Below are positions 9,113-18,144 of a DNA stretch of 64,000 nucleotides, piece after piece. The DNA comes from Microbulbifer thermotolerans (GTDB taxonomy: Bacteria > Pseudomonadota > Gammaproteobacteria > Pseudomonadales > Cellvibrionaceae). The notes below the pieces were generated by a model. That model did no database searches. It worked only from the letters and a program-made list of their open reading frames with translations, and was not told the DNA's origin. Positions within the stretch are counted from its first letter, which is position 1; each line of letters begins with the position of its first letter. Both the position numbers and the translations under genes were made by a program. The DNA lies in the NCBI RefSeq assembly GCF_900112305.1, contig NZ_FOKT01000005.1:248001-312000 (forward strand), written 5' to 3'.

Positions 9113-9541
9113 ATGAGCTTGATTCCAAGAGGATCGTTGTTTGACCTGGACAATATGATTGAGCAGTTGATGTTGCCAAACCGTGTTCTGGGCCAGGGCA
9201 CCGAGGGATTTTTTTCTCCCCGCATTGATGTCTGTGAACACAAAGACAGTTACGAGATCAGTGCCGAACTGCCAGGCGTGAGCAAAGAGCATATCAACGT
9301 GACCCTGGAAAATGGCGTGCTGACGCTGGAGGCGGAAACACACAGGGAGAACAAAGAAGAGAAGGAGGGACGTGTGATCCGCGAGGAGCGCCGCTATGGA
9401 AAATTTTTGCGCAGTTTCAATCTCGGCGAAGATGTCAGTGAGAAGGAAATTGATGCGAATTTCAAAGATGGCGTTTTGACATTGAAGGTTCCCAAGCGCG
9501 AGGAAGTTCAACCTCAGCGCAAACGTATTGAAATTCACTGA
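9113..9541 (+). CDS. Small heat-shock protein, Hsp20/alpha-crystallin family
   Basis: A 142-residue holdase chaperone that binds unfolding proteins in the cytoplasm and keeps them soluble for refolding by DnaK/ClpB. The alpha-crystallin domain spans about residues 38-135: it starts at SPRIDVCEHKDSYEI, contains AELPGVSKEHINV and ends with the family signature FKDGVLTLKVPK. The tail RKRIEIH holds the I-x-I type motif used in oligomer assembly. An in-frame start at 9053 exists, but ATG 9113 has a GGGAGG site just upstream and matches family N-termini. The leader has hairpin potential that may give heat control. Confidence 0.94.
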   Translation: MSLIPRGSLFDLDNMIEQLMLPNRVLGQGTEGFFSPRIDVCEHKDSYEISAELPGVSKEHINVTLENGVLTLEAETHRENKEEKEGRVIREERRYGKFLRSFNLGEDVSEKEIDANFKDGVLTLKVPKREEVQPQRKRIEIH

Positions 9542-9624
9542 GTATCACAGCCAAAGCGCGGTTGTATCTGTTGGTAATCGCAGACGGTTTCCGCCTGTGT
9601 CGAGCATTAAACTGGAGTTGAATG

Positions 9625-10041
9625 ATGAAAGTGAAACAGGCAATGCACGAAGGTTGCACTTGGTGTTCCTCGGACACGCCTTTGTCAGAAGTGGCGAAGC
9701 TATTGCGCGATGAGGATATCGGTGCAGTCCCCGTGGGTGAGAACGACAAGTTGATCGGTATGATCACAGACCGGGATATCGCCTGCCGAGCTGTCAGCCT
9801 GGGAGGAGATATGTCTTCCGTGACTGCCCGGGATGTGATGACAGAAGGTATCCAATGGTGCTGGGAAGATGAGGATCTGGACTCGGTCATACAAAAGATG
9901 GAAGAACATCAGCTGCGCCGGATGCCGGTCATGAACCGCGAGAAGCGCGTAGTGGGCATTCTGAGTCTGGGCGACATTTCTCATGCATCCGCTCACAGAC
10001 AAACCGGTGAGTTTGCCTCGGCGGTATCCGCGCATCACTAA
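9625..10041 (+). CDS. Tandem CBS-domain protein
   Basis: A 138-residue soluble protein made of two CBS domains (about residues 7-60 and 70-125), which together bind adenine nucleotides. Typical blocks are DIGAVPVGENDKLIGMITDRD in the first half (shown here in part) and RRMPVMNREKRVVGILSLGD in the second. Stand-alone CBS proteins of this size usually act as energy sensors, but the partner is unknown. ATG 9625 sits 7 bases after GGAG and is preferred over the adjacent ATG 9622. It follows hsp20 by about 80 bases and is closed by a strong terminator, so the two may share transcripts. Confidence 0.9.
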   Translation: MKVKQAMHEGCTWCSSDTPLSEVAKLLRDEDIGAVPVGENDKLIGMITDRDIACRAVSLGGDMSSVTARDVMTEGIQWCWEDEDLDSVIQKMEEHQLRRMPVMNREKRVVGILSLGDISHASAHRQTGEFASAVSAHH

Positions 10042-10091
10042 AATTACCGCCCCGTGCCCCGGGCTGGGAAATGGAAACTACGCCAAAAAAA

Positions 10092-10118
10092 CCGGCAGCA
10101 TCGGCTGCCGGTTTTTTT
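10092..10118 (+). terminator. Rho-independent terminator after the CBS-domain gene
   Basis: A perfect 8-base stem CCGGCAGC/GCTGCCGG with a 4-base loop is followed by seven T residues. It ends the hsp20/CBS region just before a repeat copy. Confidence 0.93.
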
Positions 10119-10123
10119 ACTAA

Positions 10124-10312
10124 GAGGGCCCTGATTAATTCACGTGAGCACTGTAGTTAGTTCTGGGGCGCTCAGGCAATGGAAGGATATTTCGAAAACG
10201 CACGAGTAGGTGTCTGTATCCGACGGTTTCGAAGTATCCTTCCCATCACCTGAGGTTCTCATCTGGACGAGCAGTTTATTTGTCGTTAAGGAGTGAATTA
10301 ATCAGAGATGCC
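10124..10312 (+). repeat. Palindromic MITE-like element, copy 3 (shorter variant)
   Basis: A 189-base variant flanked by CTAA on both sides (10120-10123 and 10313-10316). The outer ends are diverged (GAGGGCCCTGATTAATTC) but the inner part of the terminal repeat is conserved. The hairpin arms carry the core AAGGATA and its complement, different from other copies. The loop lacks the section between GAGTAGG and TGTATCC, which explains the shorter length. Confidence 0.88.
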
Positions 10313-10328
10313 CTAATGGGTTATACCG

Positions 10329-11864
10329 TTACAACAGCGACTCCAGCGGTAGCCATCCGCTGAGGCGGGAACCCATCCGTTGCAGCCAGTTTGTGTCCGG
10401 TTCTCGATGCAGTTCCGCACCGTCGGAGCGGCGCCATACGATCCGGTTGTTGCGCAGCAGTAGCTGATAGGCATTTTTGTGTACGTTTGCAATGAGGTTT
10501 TTGCTCACCATCTCCGTCAGCTGCGGAGACTTTATCATCAAGCCCAGCTCCGTGTTCAATAGAATGGAGCGCTGGTCCAAATTGAAAGAGCCCACGTAGA
10601 GCCACTGGCCGTCCACCGCGAAGAGTTTAGCGTGCAGTAGGGATCTGGACTCACCATGCCAGCTGTCCAGCTTGTACTTCAGGGCACTGGAAAGCTCATA
10701 GAGACGAACGCCGGCCTCCAATAGCGGCCGCCGATATTTACGATAGGCGCCATGGACAAAGATCACGTCACTGGATGCCAGGGAGTTGGTCAGGATATAA
10801 ACCTCTACTCCGCGTTCCGCGGCGGCGATCAGTTGTTGCAAATAGTGCTCTCCGGGCAGTAGATAGGGAGAGATGATAATGAGTTGCCGGCGGGCGCCTG
10901 TGATGCGCCGCATCAGTTCGCTACCGGCGAATCCCCCCTCTGTACCCGGCGGCTGAGCCACTTTCCTCGGGGGATCGAAAAGGGCGTGGGCCGGCCCCCA
11001 GTACCACAGATTGGCGTTGTGGCTCAATGTCTTAATCACAGGTGAGTTCAGCAGGCTCCTGCCGTAATCACTGGCGAGAAACTTTTCTGCCTTGCGTAAG
11101 AGCTCCGCCGAGAATTGCCGCTGCCGCTCCGGGTCGAGCCGCTCGTGGATCACCGACTGCACAGGAAAGCTGTAGTGGCTGTTCCAGTAAATATCGAACT
11201 GGCGGGTGATTTCCGGCACGACCGCGCCTATAGCGATCAGATCCAGATCGCCGAAGTGCTCTTTGCTGTCGAACCCAAAATATTTGTTGCTCAGATTGCG
11301 CCCACCAATAAAGGTCACCCTGCCGTCTGCGGTAAAAGATTTGTTGTGCATCCGCCGGTGCAGACGTCGGAAGTCCGCGAGCAATTCCAGGGTCCGAGGG
11401 CCCCGGTGCGGAAAAGGGTTGAACAGTCGGATCTGGATATTCGGATGCCGCTGGAGAGCGAGTAGCAGTTTTCCGGCGTCGCCAGTGGTGAAATCGTCCA
11501 AAAGAAAGCGTACACGTACGCCGCGCTCAGCGGCGCGCAGCAGTTCCCGTGTAAGCAACAGGCCGGTTTCGTCGTGGCGGAAAATAAAGTACTGAATATC
11601 GATGGAACTGCGGGCTGCGCGGATGACGGCCAGGCGCACGGCCAGTGCATTGTGCGCAGAGGTCACCGGGTAGACACCGGTCTGGCCGGGATGGCCGCGG
11701 GTCAACCGGTCGCTGACGATTACCAGCGGCGCATCGGGAGGCGCCTTTGTTTGCCCGCTAGCAATTCTCTCGGGAGGTTGTGGAAAAGTCACCGGGCCGG
11801 AGCAAGCCCACAGGCACAGCAACAGTAGAACCAGGAATGGAGATTGGCGGAGGGCAGCTTCCAT
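10329..11864 (-). CDS. Phospholipase D family protein, cardiolipin synthase C-like lipoprotein
   Basis: A 511-residue phospholipase D superfamily protein with both HxKxxxxD catalytic motifs: MHNKSFTADGR in the first half (followed by FIGGRNLSN) and LHAKLFAVDGQ in the second (followed by VGSFNLD). Length and motif context fit the ClsC/YmdC group of cardiolipin synthases, which make cardiolipin from phosphatidylglycerol and another phospholipid. The N-terminus is a hydrophobic segment ending LWACSG, a plausible lipobox, so it may be a lipid-anchored protein, which is unusual for Cls enzymes. It diverges from the sortase target gene. It could instead be another periplasmic PLD hydrolase. Confidence 0.86.
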   Translation of the reverse strand: MEAALRQSPFLVLLLLCLWACSGPVTFPQPPERIASGQTKAPPDAPLVIVSDRLTRGHPGQTGVYPVTSAHNALAVRLAVIRAARSSIDIQYFIFRHDETGLLLTRELLRAAERGVRVRFLLDDFTTGDAGKLLLALQRHPNIQIRLFNPFPHRGPRTLELLADFRRLHRRMHNKSFTADGRVTFIGGRNLSNKYFGFDSKEHFGDLDLIAIGAVVPEITRQFDIYWNSHYSFPVQSVIHERLDPERQRQFSAELLRKAEKFLASDYGRSLLNSPVIKTLSHNANLWYWGPAHALFDPPRKVAQPPGTEGGFAGSELMRRITGARRQLIIISPYLLPGEHYLQQLIAAAERGVEVYILTNSLASSDVIFVHGAYRKYRRPLLEAGVRLYELSSALKYKLDSWHGESRSLLHAKLFAVDGQWLYVGSFNLDQRSILLNTELGLMIKSPQLTEMVSKNLIANVHKNAYQLLLRNNRIVWRRSDGAELHREPDTNWLQRMGSRLSGWLPLESLL

Positions 11865-12100
11865 GCGGGCAGACTGGATTCCTTGGATGAGCCCGGACTC
11901 ACAGTATAGACGTAGGCCGGGATGGCGGGGTTTGCACTGCCGAGCGCAGACGGCGGCCCGCTATGGATCGCGGCGCACCGCACTGCCGAGCCGCCACAAT
12001 TCGCCATAATCCGCCCGCAGTTTGCCTTCCTTTTGTCCACCGATCGCCGGATTGCCCTCTTTTAATGGCCTTCAGAGTGCAACCTGGATGGAGGGAAACG

Positions 12101-14416
12101 GTGGAAAGAACCATTTTCTGTGGCCAGCGCATACCCCGCGAGCGGGTAGTGTTGCCGACCGAGGAGTATTATCGCCGCCGCAACCGCGCCAGCCGGCGCG
12201 GCCGTTGGCTCTTGTTTTTTGTCACCGCGCTGGCGGTATTTGTCGCGGCCCTGGGGACCGGTGCCGCGCGGGCGCAACAGACGGTAGCGCTGGATGATGT
12301 GGAAAGCGGTGATCTGCTGTTTACCGGCAATGAGCCGGGGAATTATGTGCCCGCGGTGCACTTGGCTAGCCGCGCGCATATCGCAATACGTGGCTTGATG
12401 GCGGAGGTGGTGCTCCAGCAGGTGTTTTCCAACCTCAGTGATGGCTGGCAGGAAGCGCTGTATGTGTTGCCATTGCCGGAGCAGGCTGCGGTCAGCGGAC
12501 TGGAAATCCGCGTGGGTGAACGCCGGATTATTGGTAAGGTGCGTGAACGAGAGGAGGCGGCAAAGATCTATGCGGAAGCCCGCGCCGCTGGCAAACGGGC
12601 CGCGCTGCTGGAGCAGCAGCGCCCGAACTTGTTTACCAATAAGGTGGCGAATATCGCTCCGGGCGAGCGGATACAGGTACAAGTCACTTTCCTGCAGCCG
12701 GTTCACTACGATGGGGGCAAATTCAGTCTGCGTATGCCCACGACGCTGACACCGCGATATATCCCCGGCGAGGCTGTCACCAATACGGGAGTCGCGCTGG
12801 CGGTAAACAGGCACGGCTGGGCTATGCCAACCGACCAGGTGCCGGATGCGCACAAAATAACGCCGTTTATGTGGCCAGCTTTCGACACTGGCGTACCTTC
12901 AGGCGGCGCAACACAGTCGGACCCAGAGTCTGGCGGGTCCGGTGCAGCGCTGGCGGGCAGCCACAAAATCGCTATAGAAGTGGAATTGGACAGTGGCTTA
13001 CCGCTGGCGGATATCGATAGTCCCTATCACGATATCGATGTGGAAAATAAAGCGGACGGCAGCTATGGGATAAGGTTGCGCAAGGGTGAAACGGAGATGG
13101 ACAGGGATTTTGCCCTTTTCTGGAAGCCGCGTCCCTCCGCAATGCCGCGCGCGGCCCTGTTTTCTCAGCCCGCGGTTTCGGACGGAAAAGAAAGCCACTA
13201 CCTGCAGTTACTGTTGTTGCCGCCCGATACGAAGCAAAGCGCGCGGCGCCTGGCGCGGGAAGTCGTTTATGTGATCGACACCTCCGGTTCCATGAGCGGC
13301 GTCTCAATTCGTCAAGCCAAGGAAAGTTTGCAGCTGGCCTTGTCGCGTCTGCGGCCAATAGACCGCTTTAATGTGATTGAATTCAATACCAGCTCCCGCG
13401 CTTTCTTCCCACGCCCCGTGGCTGCCGAGGCCGCGAATATCCGATTGGCCAGTGCTCAGATTGAGGGATTGCAGGCGAGTGGCGGTACCGAGATGGCGCA
13501 GGCTTTGCGCCTGGCCCTGAGTCAGCAGATGCCGAATGCCGACAACTTGGTGCACCAAGTGGTGTTTATCACTGATGGTGCCGTCGGCAACGAGCGCGCA
13601 CTCTTCGAGTTGATACAACAGTCACTGGGCGATGCGCGCCTGTTCACCGTTGGTATCGGGTCGGCGCCGAACAACCATTTTATGCGCAAGGCGGCACAGT
13701 TCGGTCGCGGTGCTTTCGTCACCATCGGCGACTTGAGCGAGGTCCAGCAGCGGATGGAGGCCCTTTTTACTAAATTGGAGCACCCGCTGGCGACCGACCT
13801 GCAGATACAGTGGCCCCGGGGACTGGTGGTGGATGCCTATCCGAAGCGGATTCCCGACCTGTATCGCGGAGAGCCGATGCAACTGGTTGCGAAAATCGAA
13901 GGCGCACTCGCAGGAGAGCTGCAGCTGCGCGGCCGCCTTGCGGGTCGGCAATTCGTGCAAAGGCTGGCGTTGAAAGAAAACGAATCCGATGGGAGCGGCG
14001 GCCTTGGCAGTCTTTGGGCGCGGGCCAAGATAGAGTCGCTGCGCGACCGGCAGCTGCAGTTGGGGGAGCGGAGTCGGGCGGGCGAGGCGCTGCGGGATGA
14101 GATACTGCAGTTGGCCCTGGATCACCAGTTGGTAAGCCCTTACACCAGTTTTGTCGCGGTGGAGGAAAAAATCGCGCGTCCCGCGGCGGACAATTTGTCC
14201 ACAAGCGCGGTTCCCAATGCGGTGGCTCGCGGCCAGTTGCTGCAGCAGCAGACTTATCCGCGCACCGCTGCCGGCCTCTACGCGCAGCTTCTCGCCGCCA
14301 TGGGGCTGCTGAGTTTGGCCGCTCTGTTGCGTCGCATGCGCCAAGTGCGCTACAGCTTTTCGCGCTCCTTGCGCCGCTTGTTGAAAAAGCTGGTGCCGGA
14401 TCCCCGCAGTTGCTAG
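12101..14416 (+). CDS. Marine proteobacterial sortase target protein (VIT-VWA domains)
   Basis: A protein of about 771 residues with a signal segment ending near ARA|QQ (residue 58), an inter-alpha-trypsin-inhibitor-like VIT domain (about 70-200, with EREEAAKIYAEARAAGKRAA), a von Willebrand A domain starting near residue 385 with the metal site DTSGSMSG, and a C-terminal sorting signal: YPRTAAG near 718, a hydrophobic helix, then arginine-rich residues. This domain order matches the known marine sortase target family; the sortase follows 18 bases downstream. GTG 12101 has a GGAGGG site 5 bases upstream; ATG 12065 or 11963 are in-frame alternatives. Its surface function (adhesion or proteinase binding) is unknown. 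Confidence 0.93.
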   Translation: MERTIFCGQRIPRERVVLPTEEYYRRRNRASRRGRWLLFFVTALAVFVAALGTGAARAQQTVALDDVESGDLLFTGNEPGNYVPAVHLASRAHIAIRGLMAEVVLQQVFSNLSDGWQEALYVLPLPEQAAVSGLEIRVGERRIIGKVREREEAAKIYAEARAAGKRAALLEQQRPNLFTNKVANIAPGERIQVQVTFLQPVHYDGGKFSLRMPTTLTPRYIPGEAVTNTGVALAVNRHGWAMPTDQVPDAHKITPFMWPAFDTGVPSGGATQSDPESGGSGAALAGSHKIAIEVELDSGLPLADIDSPYHDIDVENKADGSYGIRLRKGETEMDRDFALFWKPRPSAMPRAALFSQPAVSDGKESHYLQLLLLPPDTKQSARRLAREVVYVIDTSGSMSGVSIRQAKESLQLALSRLRPIDRFNVIEFNTSSRAFFPRPVAAEAANIRLASAQIEGLQASGGTEMAQALRLALSQQMPNADNLVHQVVFITDGAVGNERALFELIQQSLGDARLFTVGIGSAPNNHFMRKAAQFGRGAFVTIGDLSEVQQRMEALFTKLEHPLATDLQIQWPRGLVVDAYPKRIPDLYRGEPMQLVAKIEGALAGELQLRGRLAGRQFVQRLALKENESDGSGGLGSLWARAKIESLRDRQLQLGERSRAGEALRDEILQLALDHQLVSPYTSFVAVEEKIARPAADNLSTSAVPNAVARGQLLQQQTYPRTAAGLYAQLLAAMGLLSLAALLRRMRQVRYSFSRSLRRLLKKLVPDPRSC

Positions 14417-14434
14417 GCGGGAGAGGGCACTGCT

Positions 14435-15013
14435 ATGTTGCGCACATTGCTTAGCGCTGCCTGTTTGCTGGCCGGTTTGTGGCAACTGAGTGGCGCCGCC
14501 TGGTTGCTGATCAAGGCAGAACTGGCACAAGTGTTGATCGGCCGCGCCTGGGAGCAGCAGCTGCTGGCCGGGGAGCCGGCCAGGCCCTGGCCTTGGGCGG
14601 ACACTTGGCCGGTGGCAAAGCTGCAACTGGACGGCGGGGACCCCCTGATTGTGCTGCACGGAGGCAGTGGTCAGGCGCTGGCCTTTGGGCCAGGTATGCT
14701 CGCGGGGTCTGGCGAGCCGGGACAACCGCGCACCACGGTCATCGCCGCGCACCGCGATACCCATTTCGGCGATCTGGGAAAGTTGAAGCCCGGTGCCCCT
14801 GTTCGGCTTCAGGACAGTCGCGGGCTTTGGCACAATTTCAGAGTCACTGAGACCCGGGTGGTGAACAGCCGACGGGAACGGCTGCCCATCTTCGCCGAGC
14901 CGGGTTTGCTGCTGGTGACCTGCTACCCTTTTCGCGCGGTCAACCCCGGCGGGCCGCTGCGCTATGTGGTCTATGCGGAATATCTCCACGGTGGAGTGGC
15001 GTGGGGGCTGTGA
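14435..15013 (+). CDS. Class GN (marine proteobacterial) sortase
   Basis: A 192-residue sortase with an N-terminal membrane anchor (about residues 5-30) and the catalytic triad visible as His106 in AAHRDTHF, Cys163 in LVTCYPF and Arg176 in PLRYVVYA. Sortases cut a C-terminal sorting signal and join the protein to an amine acceptor, but in gram-negative bacteria the acceptor is unknown. The only obvious substrate is the VIT-VWA protein encoded directly upstream with an 18-base gap, so this is a dedicated one-enzyme, one-substrate pair. No further sortase substrates are seen in the window. Confidence 0.94.
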   Translation: MLRTLLSAACLLAGLWQLSGAAWLLIKAELAQVLIGRAWEQQLLAGEPARPWPWADTWPVAKLQLDGGDPLIVLHGGSGQALAFGPGMLAGSGEPGQPRTTVIAAHRDTHFGDLGKLKPGAPVRLQDSRGLWHNFRVTETRVVNSRRERLPIFAEPGLLLVTCYPFRAVNPGGPLRYVVYAEYLHGGVAWGL

Positions 15014-15155
15014 CCAAAGTGCCAATTTGAGACTCGATTTTGTAATTAAATTTCTGTCATTTCCCGCAATATGTTCCGTTTATATGGCGAATCGGCAAAT
15101 AATTGTTTTGCAAATTGGTTTTAGTTGTTACTAACCGTCCTATCTGGAAAAACAT

Positions 15156-15172
15156 TTGTAGTAATACTACAA
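15156..15172. promoter_or_regulatory. Perfect palindrome upstream of aceE, probable GntR-type operator
   Basis: TTGTAGTAATACTACAA is a perfect 8+1+8 palindrome lying about 290 bases before aceE, in a 444-base gap with no gene. GntR-family regulators, including the pyruvate sensor PdhR, bind palindromes of this size, though the classic PdhR site differs in sequence. A second imperfect dyad around 15118-15138 (GGTTTTAGT/ACTAACC) lies just upstream. The rest of the gap shows no other clear signal. Confidence 0.5.
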
Positions 15173-15457
15173 TCGCCCCGCTTATAAGACCGGGGTGACT
15201 GATCAGCCGCCAGGGCGGCTGCCCGGCCCGGATTGGATTCACAACCCAAATTACCAGATCACGGCAGCAGCAAGGCCCGTTTCCCTCTCTCCGCCGCATT
15301 TGCAGATATTGCATTTCCGCCAACGAAGGTGGTGAATTGGCGGAAACATTGAAAAAAGGAAGCAATTTTCTGCCTGCGCTGTAGTTTGCCCGGTTAGCTA
15401 AAACTCAACGATAAAACACCGACGCGACGTCGATAATTCGCCGAGGAGCATTGTTTG

Positions 15458-18127
15458 ATGCAAGACGAAACCGATATCCAGGAAACGCAGGAGTGGCTCG
15501 ATGCACTGCAGGCGGTAATCCGCCACAGCGGTAAGGAACGCGCGGCGTTTCTGCTGAAGCAGTTGGCCAATCGTGCCACCGGCGCGGGTGTGCAATTGCC
15601 GGCGGCCATCACCACCCCTTACCGCAATACTATTCCCCCGAGTGCGGAAAAGCGTATGCCCGGTGACCTCTTTATGGAGCGCCGCATCCGCTCGCTGATC
15701 CGCTGGAATGCACTGGCGATGGTGGTGCGCGCAAACCAGAGCAGCGACAACCTGGGTGGCCACATCTCCAGCTTCTCCTCTGCGGCCACGCTTTACGATG
15801 TGGGCTTCAACTACTTCTTCCGGGGCGACGAGGGCGAGCAGCGCGGCGACCTGATCTTCTTCCAGGGCCACAGCTCCCCGGGCATCTATGCGCGCTCCTA
15901 CCTCGAGGGCCGCTTCGATGAAGACAAGCTGGATAACTTCCGCCGCGAAGTGCACGGCAACGGTCTTTCATCTTACCCGCACCCCTGGTTGATGCCGGAT
16001 TACTGGCAGTTCCCCACAGTTTCCATGGGGCTGGGGCCGATCCAGGCGATTTATCAGGCGCACATCATGCGCTACCTGTCCGCCCGCGGCCTCTCCCCCA
16101 GGGGCGACCGCAAGGTATGGGCCTTCCTCGGTGACGGCGAGTGCGACGAGCCGGAAACACTGGGCGCTATCTCTCTGGCCGGCCGTGAGCAGCTGGAAAA
16201 CCTGGTCTTTGTGATCAACTGTAACTTGCAACGTCTGGATGGCCCGGTGCGCGGTAATGGAAAAATCGTGCAGGAGCTGGAAGGCGTTTTCCGCGGCGCC
16301 GGCTGGAACGTGATCAAGGTCCTTTGGGGCCGCTTGTGGGACCCGCTGTTCGAAAAGGACGAAAAGGGGTTGCTGCAGAAGGTCATGGACGAGGTGGTCG
16401 ATGGCGAGATGCAGAACTTCAAAGCCAACGGCGGCGCCTATACCCGCGAGCATTTCTTTGGTCGTTATCCGGAACTGAAGGAAATGGTCAAGGATATGTC
16501 CGACGAGGAAATCATGATGCTGAACCGCGGCGGCCACGATCCTTACAAGGTTTACGCCGCCTATGCGGAGGCCATGGCCAGCAAGGGCCGGCCCACCGTC
16601 ATTTTGGCGCAGACGGTCAAAGGCTATGGTCTGGGCGCTGCTGGCGAAGCGGCGATGGACACCCACTCGGTGAAAAAACTGGACCTGGATGCGCTCAAGC
16701 GCTTCCGCGACCGCTTCGGTATTCCCTTGTCCGACAAGGAACTGGAGGAGGTACCTTACTACCGCCCCGCGCCGGACAGCCCGGAAATCAAATACATGAC
16801 CGAGCGCCGCAAAGCGCTGGGTGGACCGGTGCCGGCGCGTCGCACCGATTGTGAGAAACTCAAAGTGCCCGGTCTGGATGCTTTCAGTGCTCTGACCAAG
16901 GGCTCCGGCGACCGCGAGATTTCCACCACCATGGCTTTTGTGCGCGCCATCTCCGCGTTGGTGAAGGACAAGAACATGGGCAAGAACGTGGTGCCCATTG
17001 TGCCGGACGAAGCGCGTACCTTCGGCATGGAAGGCCTCTTCCGCCAGCTGGGTATCTATTCTTCCCAGGGGCAGAAATACACCCCGGTGGATCACGGCCA
17101 GATCATGTATTACAAGGAAGACAAGAAGGGCCAGATTCTGGAAGAGGGCATCAACGAGGCCGGTGCTATGTCCGCCTGGATGGCGCTGGCCACAGCCTAT
17201 TCCAACCACGGCGTTGCCATGGTGCCCTTCTATATCTTCTATTCCATGTTCGGCTTCCAGCGCATTGGCGACCTGGCCTGGGCCGCGGGCGATATGCAGG
17301 CGCGTGGATTCCTCATCGGCGCCACCGCCGGGCGCACCACCCTGAATGGAGAGGGACTGCAGCACCAGGACGGTCACAGTCACGTGTTGGCCTCTACTAT
17401 TCCCAACTGTAAGAGCTATGACCCCGCCTTCGGCTACGAGCTGGCGGTGATCCTGCAGCGCGGCTTGGTGGAGATGTACGAGGAACAGAAGAACGTTTAC
17501 TACTACGTCACCATCGAGAACGAAAACTATGTTCAGCCGGAAATGCCCCAAGGTGTTGAAGAAGGCATCATCCGCGGTATTTACAAACTGAAGTCCAACG
17601 CTAAAAAAGGCGCCAAGGGCAAGAGTGCCAAGAAGCATGTGCAGCTGATTGGCGGCGGCACCATATTGCGCGAAGTGATCGCGGCGGCTGACATCCTTGC
17701 CAGCGAATTTGGCGTTACCTCCGATATCTGGAGTCTGACTTCAGCGGTGGAAGCTGCGCGCGAAGGGCAGGACGTGGCGCGCTGGAACATGCTGCACCCC
17801 GCTGAGAAACCGCGCAAAGCCTGGATTACCGAGCAGTTCGAGGGTAACCAGAGCCCGGTAATCGCTTCCACTGATTACATTCGCTCCTATGTGGAGCCGC
17901 TGCGCGAGTTTATCGACGGCGACCTGACAGTGTTGGGTACCGACGGCTTTGGCCGCAGCGACAGCCGCGAGCAGCTGCGCCGCTTCTTCGAGGTGGATCG
18001 CAACTATGTGGTGATCGCGGCGCTGAACGGTCTCGCCAAACAAGGCGTGATCAGTGCCGGGGAAGTGTCTGAAGCGATTAAAAAGCTCAACATCGATCCG
18101 GAAAAAGTGAACCCGCGCATCAGCTAA
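15458..18127 (+). CDS. aceE: Pyruvate dehydrogenase E1 component, homodimeric type
   Basis: This 889-residue E1 enzyme decarboxylates pyruvate with thiamine diphosphate and passes the acetyl group to the lipoyl arms of E2. The thiamine-binding motif runs from GDGECDEPETLGA to NLVFVINCNLQ. Length and layout match the E. coli AceE type (about 887 residues) rather than the two-subunit form. ATG 15458 follows GAGGAG by 9 bases; a TTG directly before it is not needed. It is the first gene of an operon with aceF (17-base gap). The E3 gene lpd is not in the window downstream. A palindromic operator candidate lies in the long leader region. Confidence 0.98.
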   Translation: MQDETDIQETQEWLDALQAVIRHSGKERAAFLLKQLANRATGAGVQLPAAITTPYRNTIPPSAEKRMPGDLFMERRIRSLIRWNALAMVVRANQSSDNLGGHISSFSSAATLYDVGFNYFFRGDEGEQRGDLIFFQGHSSPGIYARSYLEGRFDEDKLDNFRREVHGNGLSSYPHPWLMPDYWQFPTVSMGLGPIQAIYQAHIMRYLSARGLSPRGDRKVWAFLGDGECDEPETLGAISLAGREQLENLVFVINCNLQRLDGPVRGNGKIVQELEGVFRGAGWNVIKVLWGRLWDPLFEKDEKGLLQKVMDEVVDGEMQNFKANGGAYTREHFFGRYPELKEMVKDMSDEEIMMLNRGGHDPYKVYAAYAEAMASKGRPTVILAQTVKGYGLGAAGEAAMDTHSVKKLDLDALKRFRDRFGIPLSDKELEEVPYYRPAPDSPEIKYMTERRKALGGPVPARRTDCEKLKVPGLDAFSALTKGSGDREISTTMAFVRAISALVKDKNMGKNVVPIVPDEARTFGMEGLFRQLGIYSSQGQKYTPVDHGQIMYYKEDKKGQILEEGINEAGAMSAWMALATAYSNHGVAMVPFYIFYSMFGFQRIGDLAWAAGDMQARGFLIGATAGRTTLNGEGLQHQDGHSHVLASTIPNCKSYDPAFGYELAVILQRGLVEMYEEQKNVYYYVTIENENYVQPEMPQGVEEGIIRGIYKLKSNAKKGAKGKSAKKHVQLIGGGTILREVIAAADILASEFGVTSDIWSLTSAVEAAREGQDVARWNMLHPAEKPRKAWITEQFEGNQSPVIASTDYIRSYVEPLREFIDGDLTVLGTDGFGRSDSREQLRRFFEVDRNYVVIAALNGLAKQGVISAGEVSEAIKKLNIDPEKVNPRIS

Positions 18128-18144
18128 GAGAAGGCAAAGACAAT

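Noticed and set aside
13622..15025. Long minus-strand open frame (467 codons) opposite the sortase genes
   Set aside because: It lies wholly antisense to two well-supported genes, is rich in Gln/Arg/Pro low-complexity sequence, and has no ribosome site or recognisable domain; such frames are common opposite GC-rich genes.
15968..17638. Long minus-strand open frame (556 codons) opposite aceE
   Set aside because: It is a mirror of the aceE codon pattern (His/Val/Leu rich), with no known domain.
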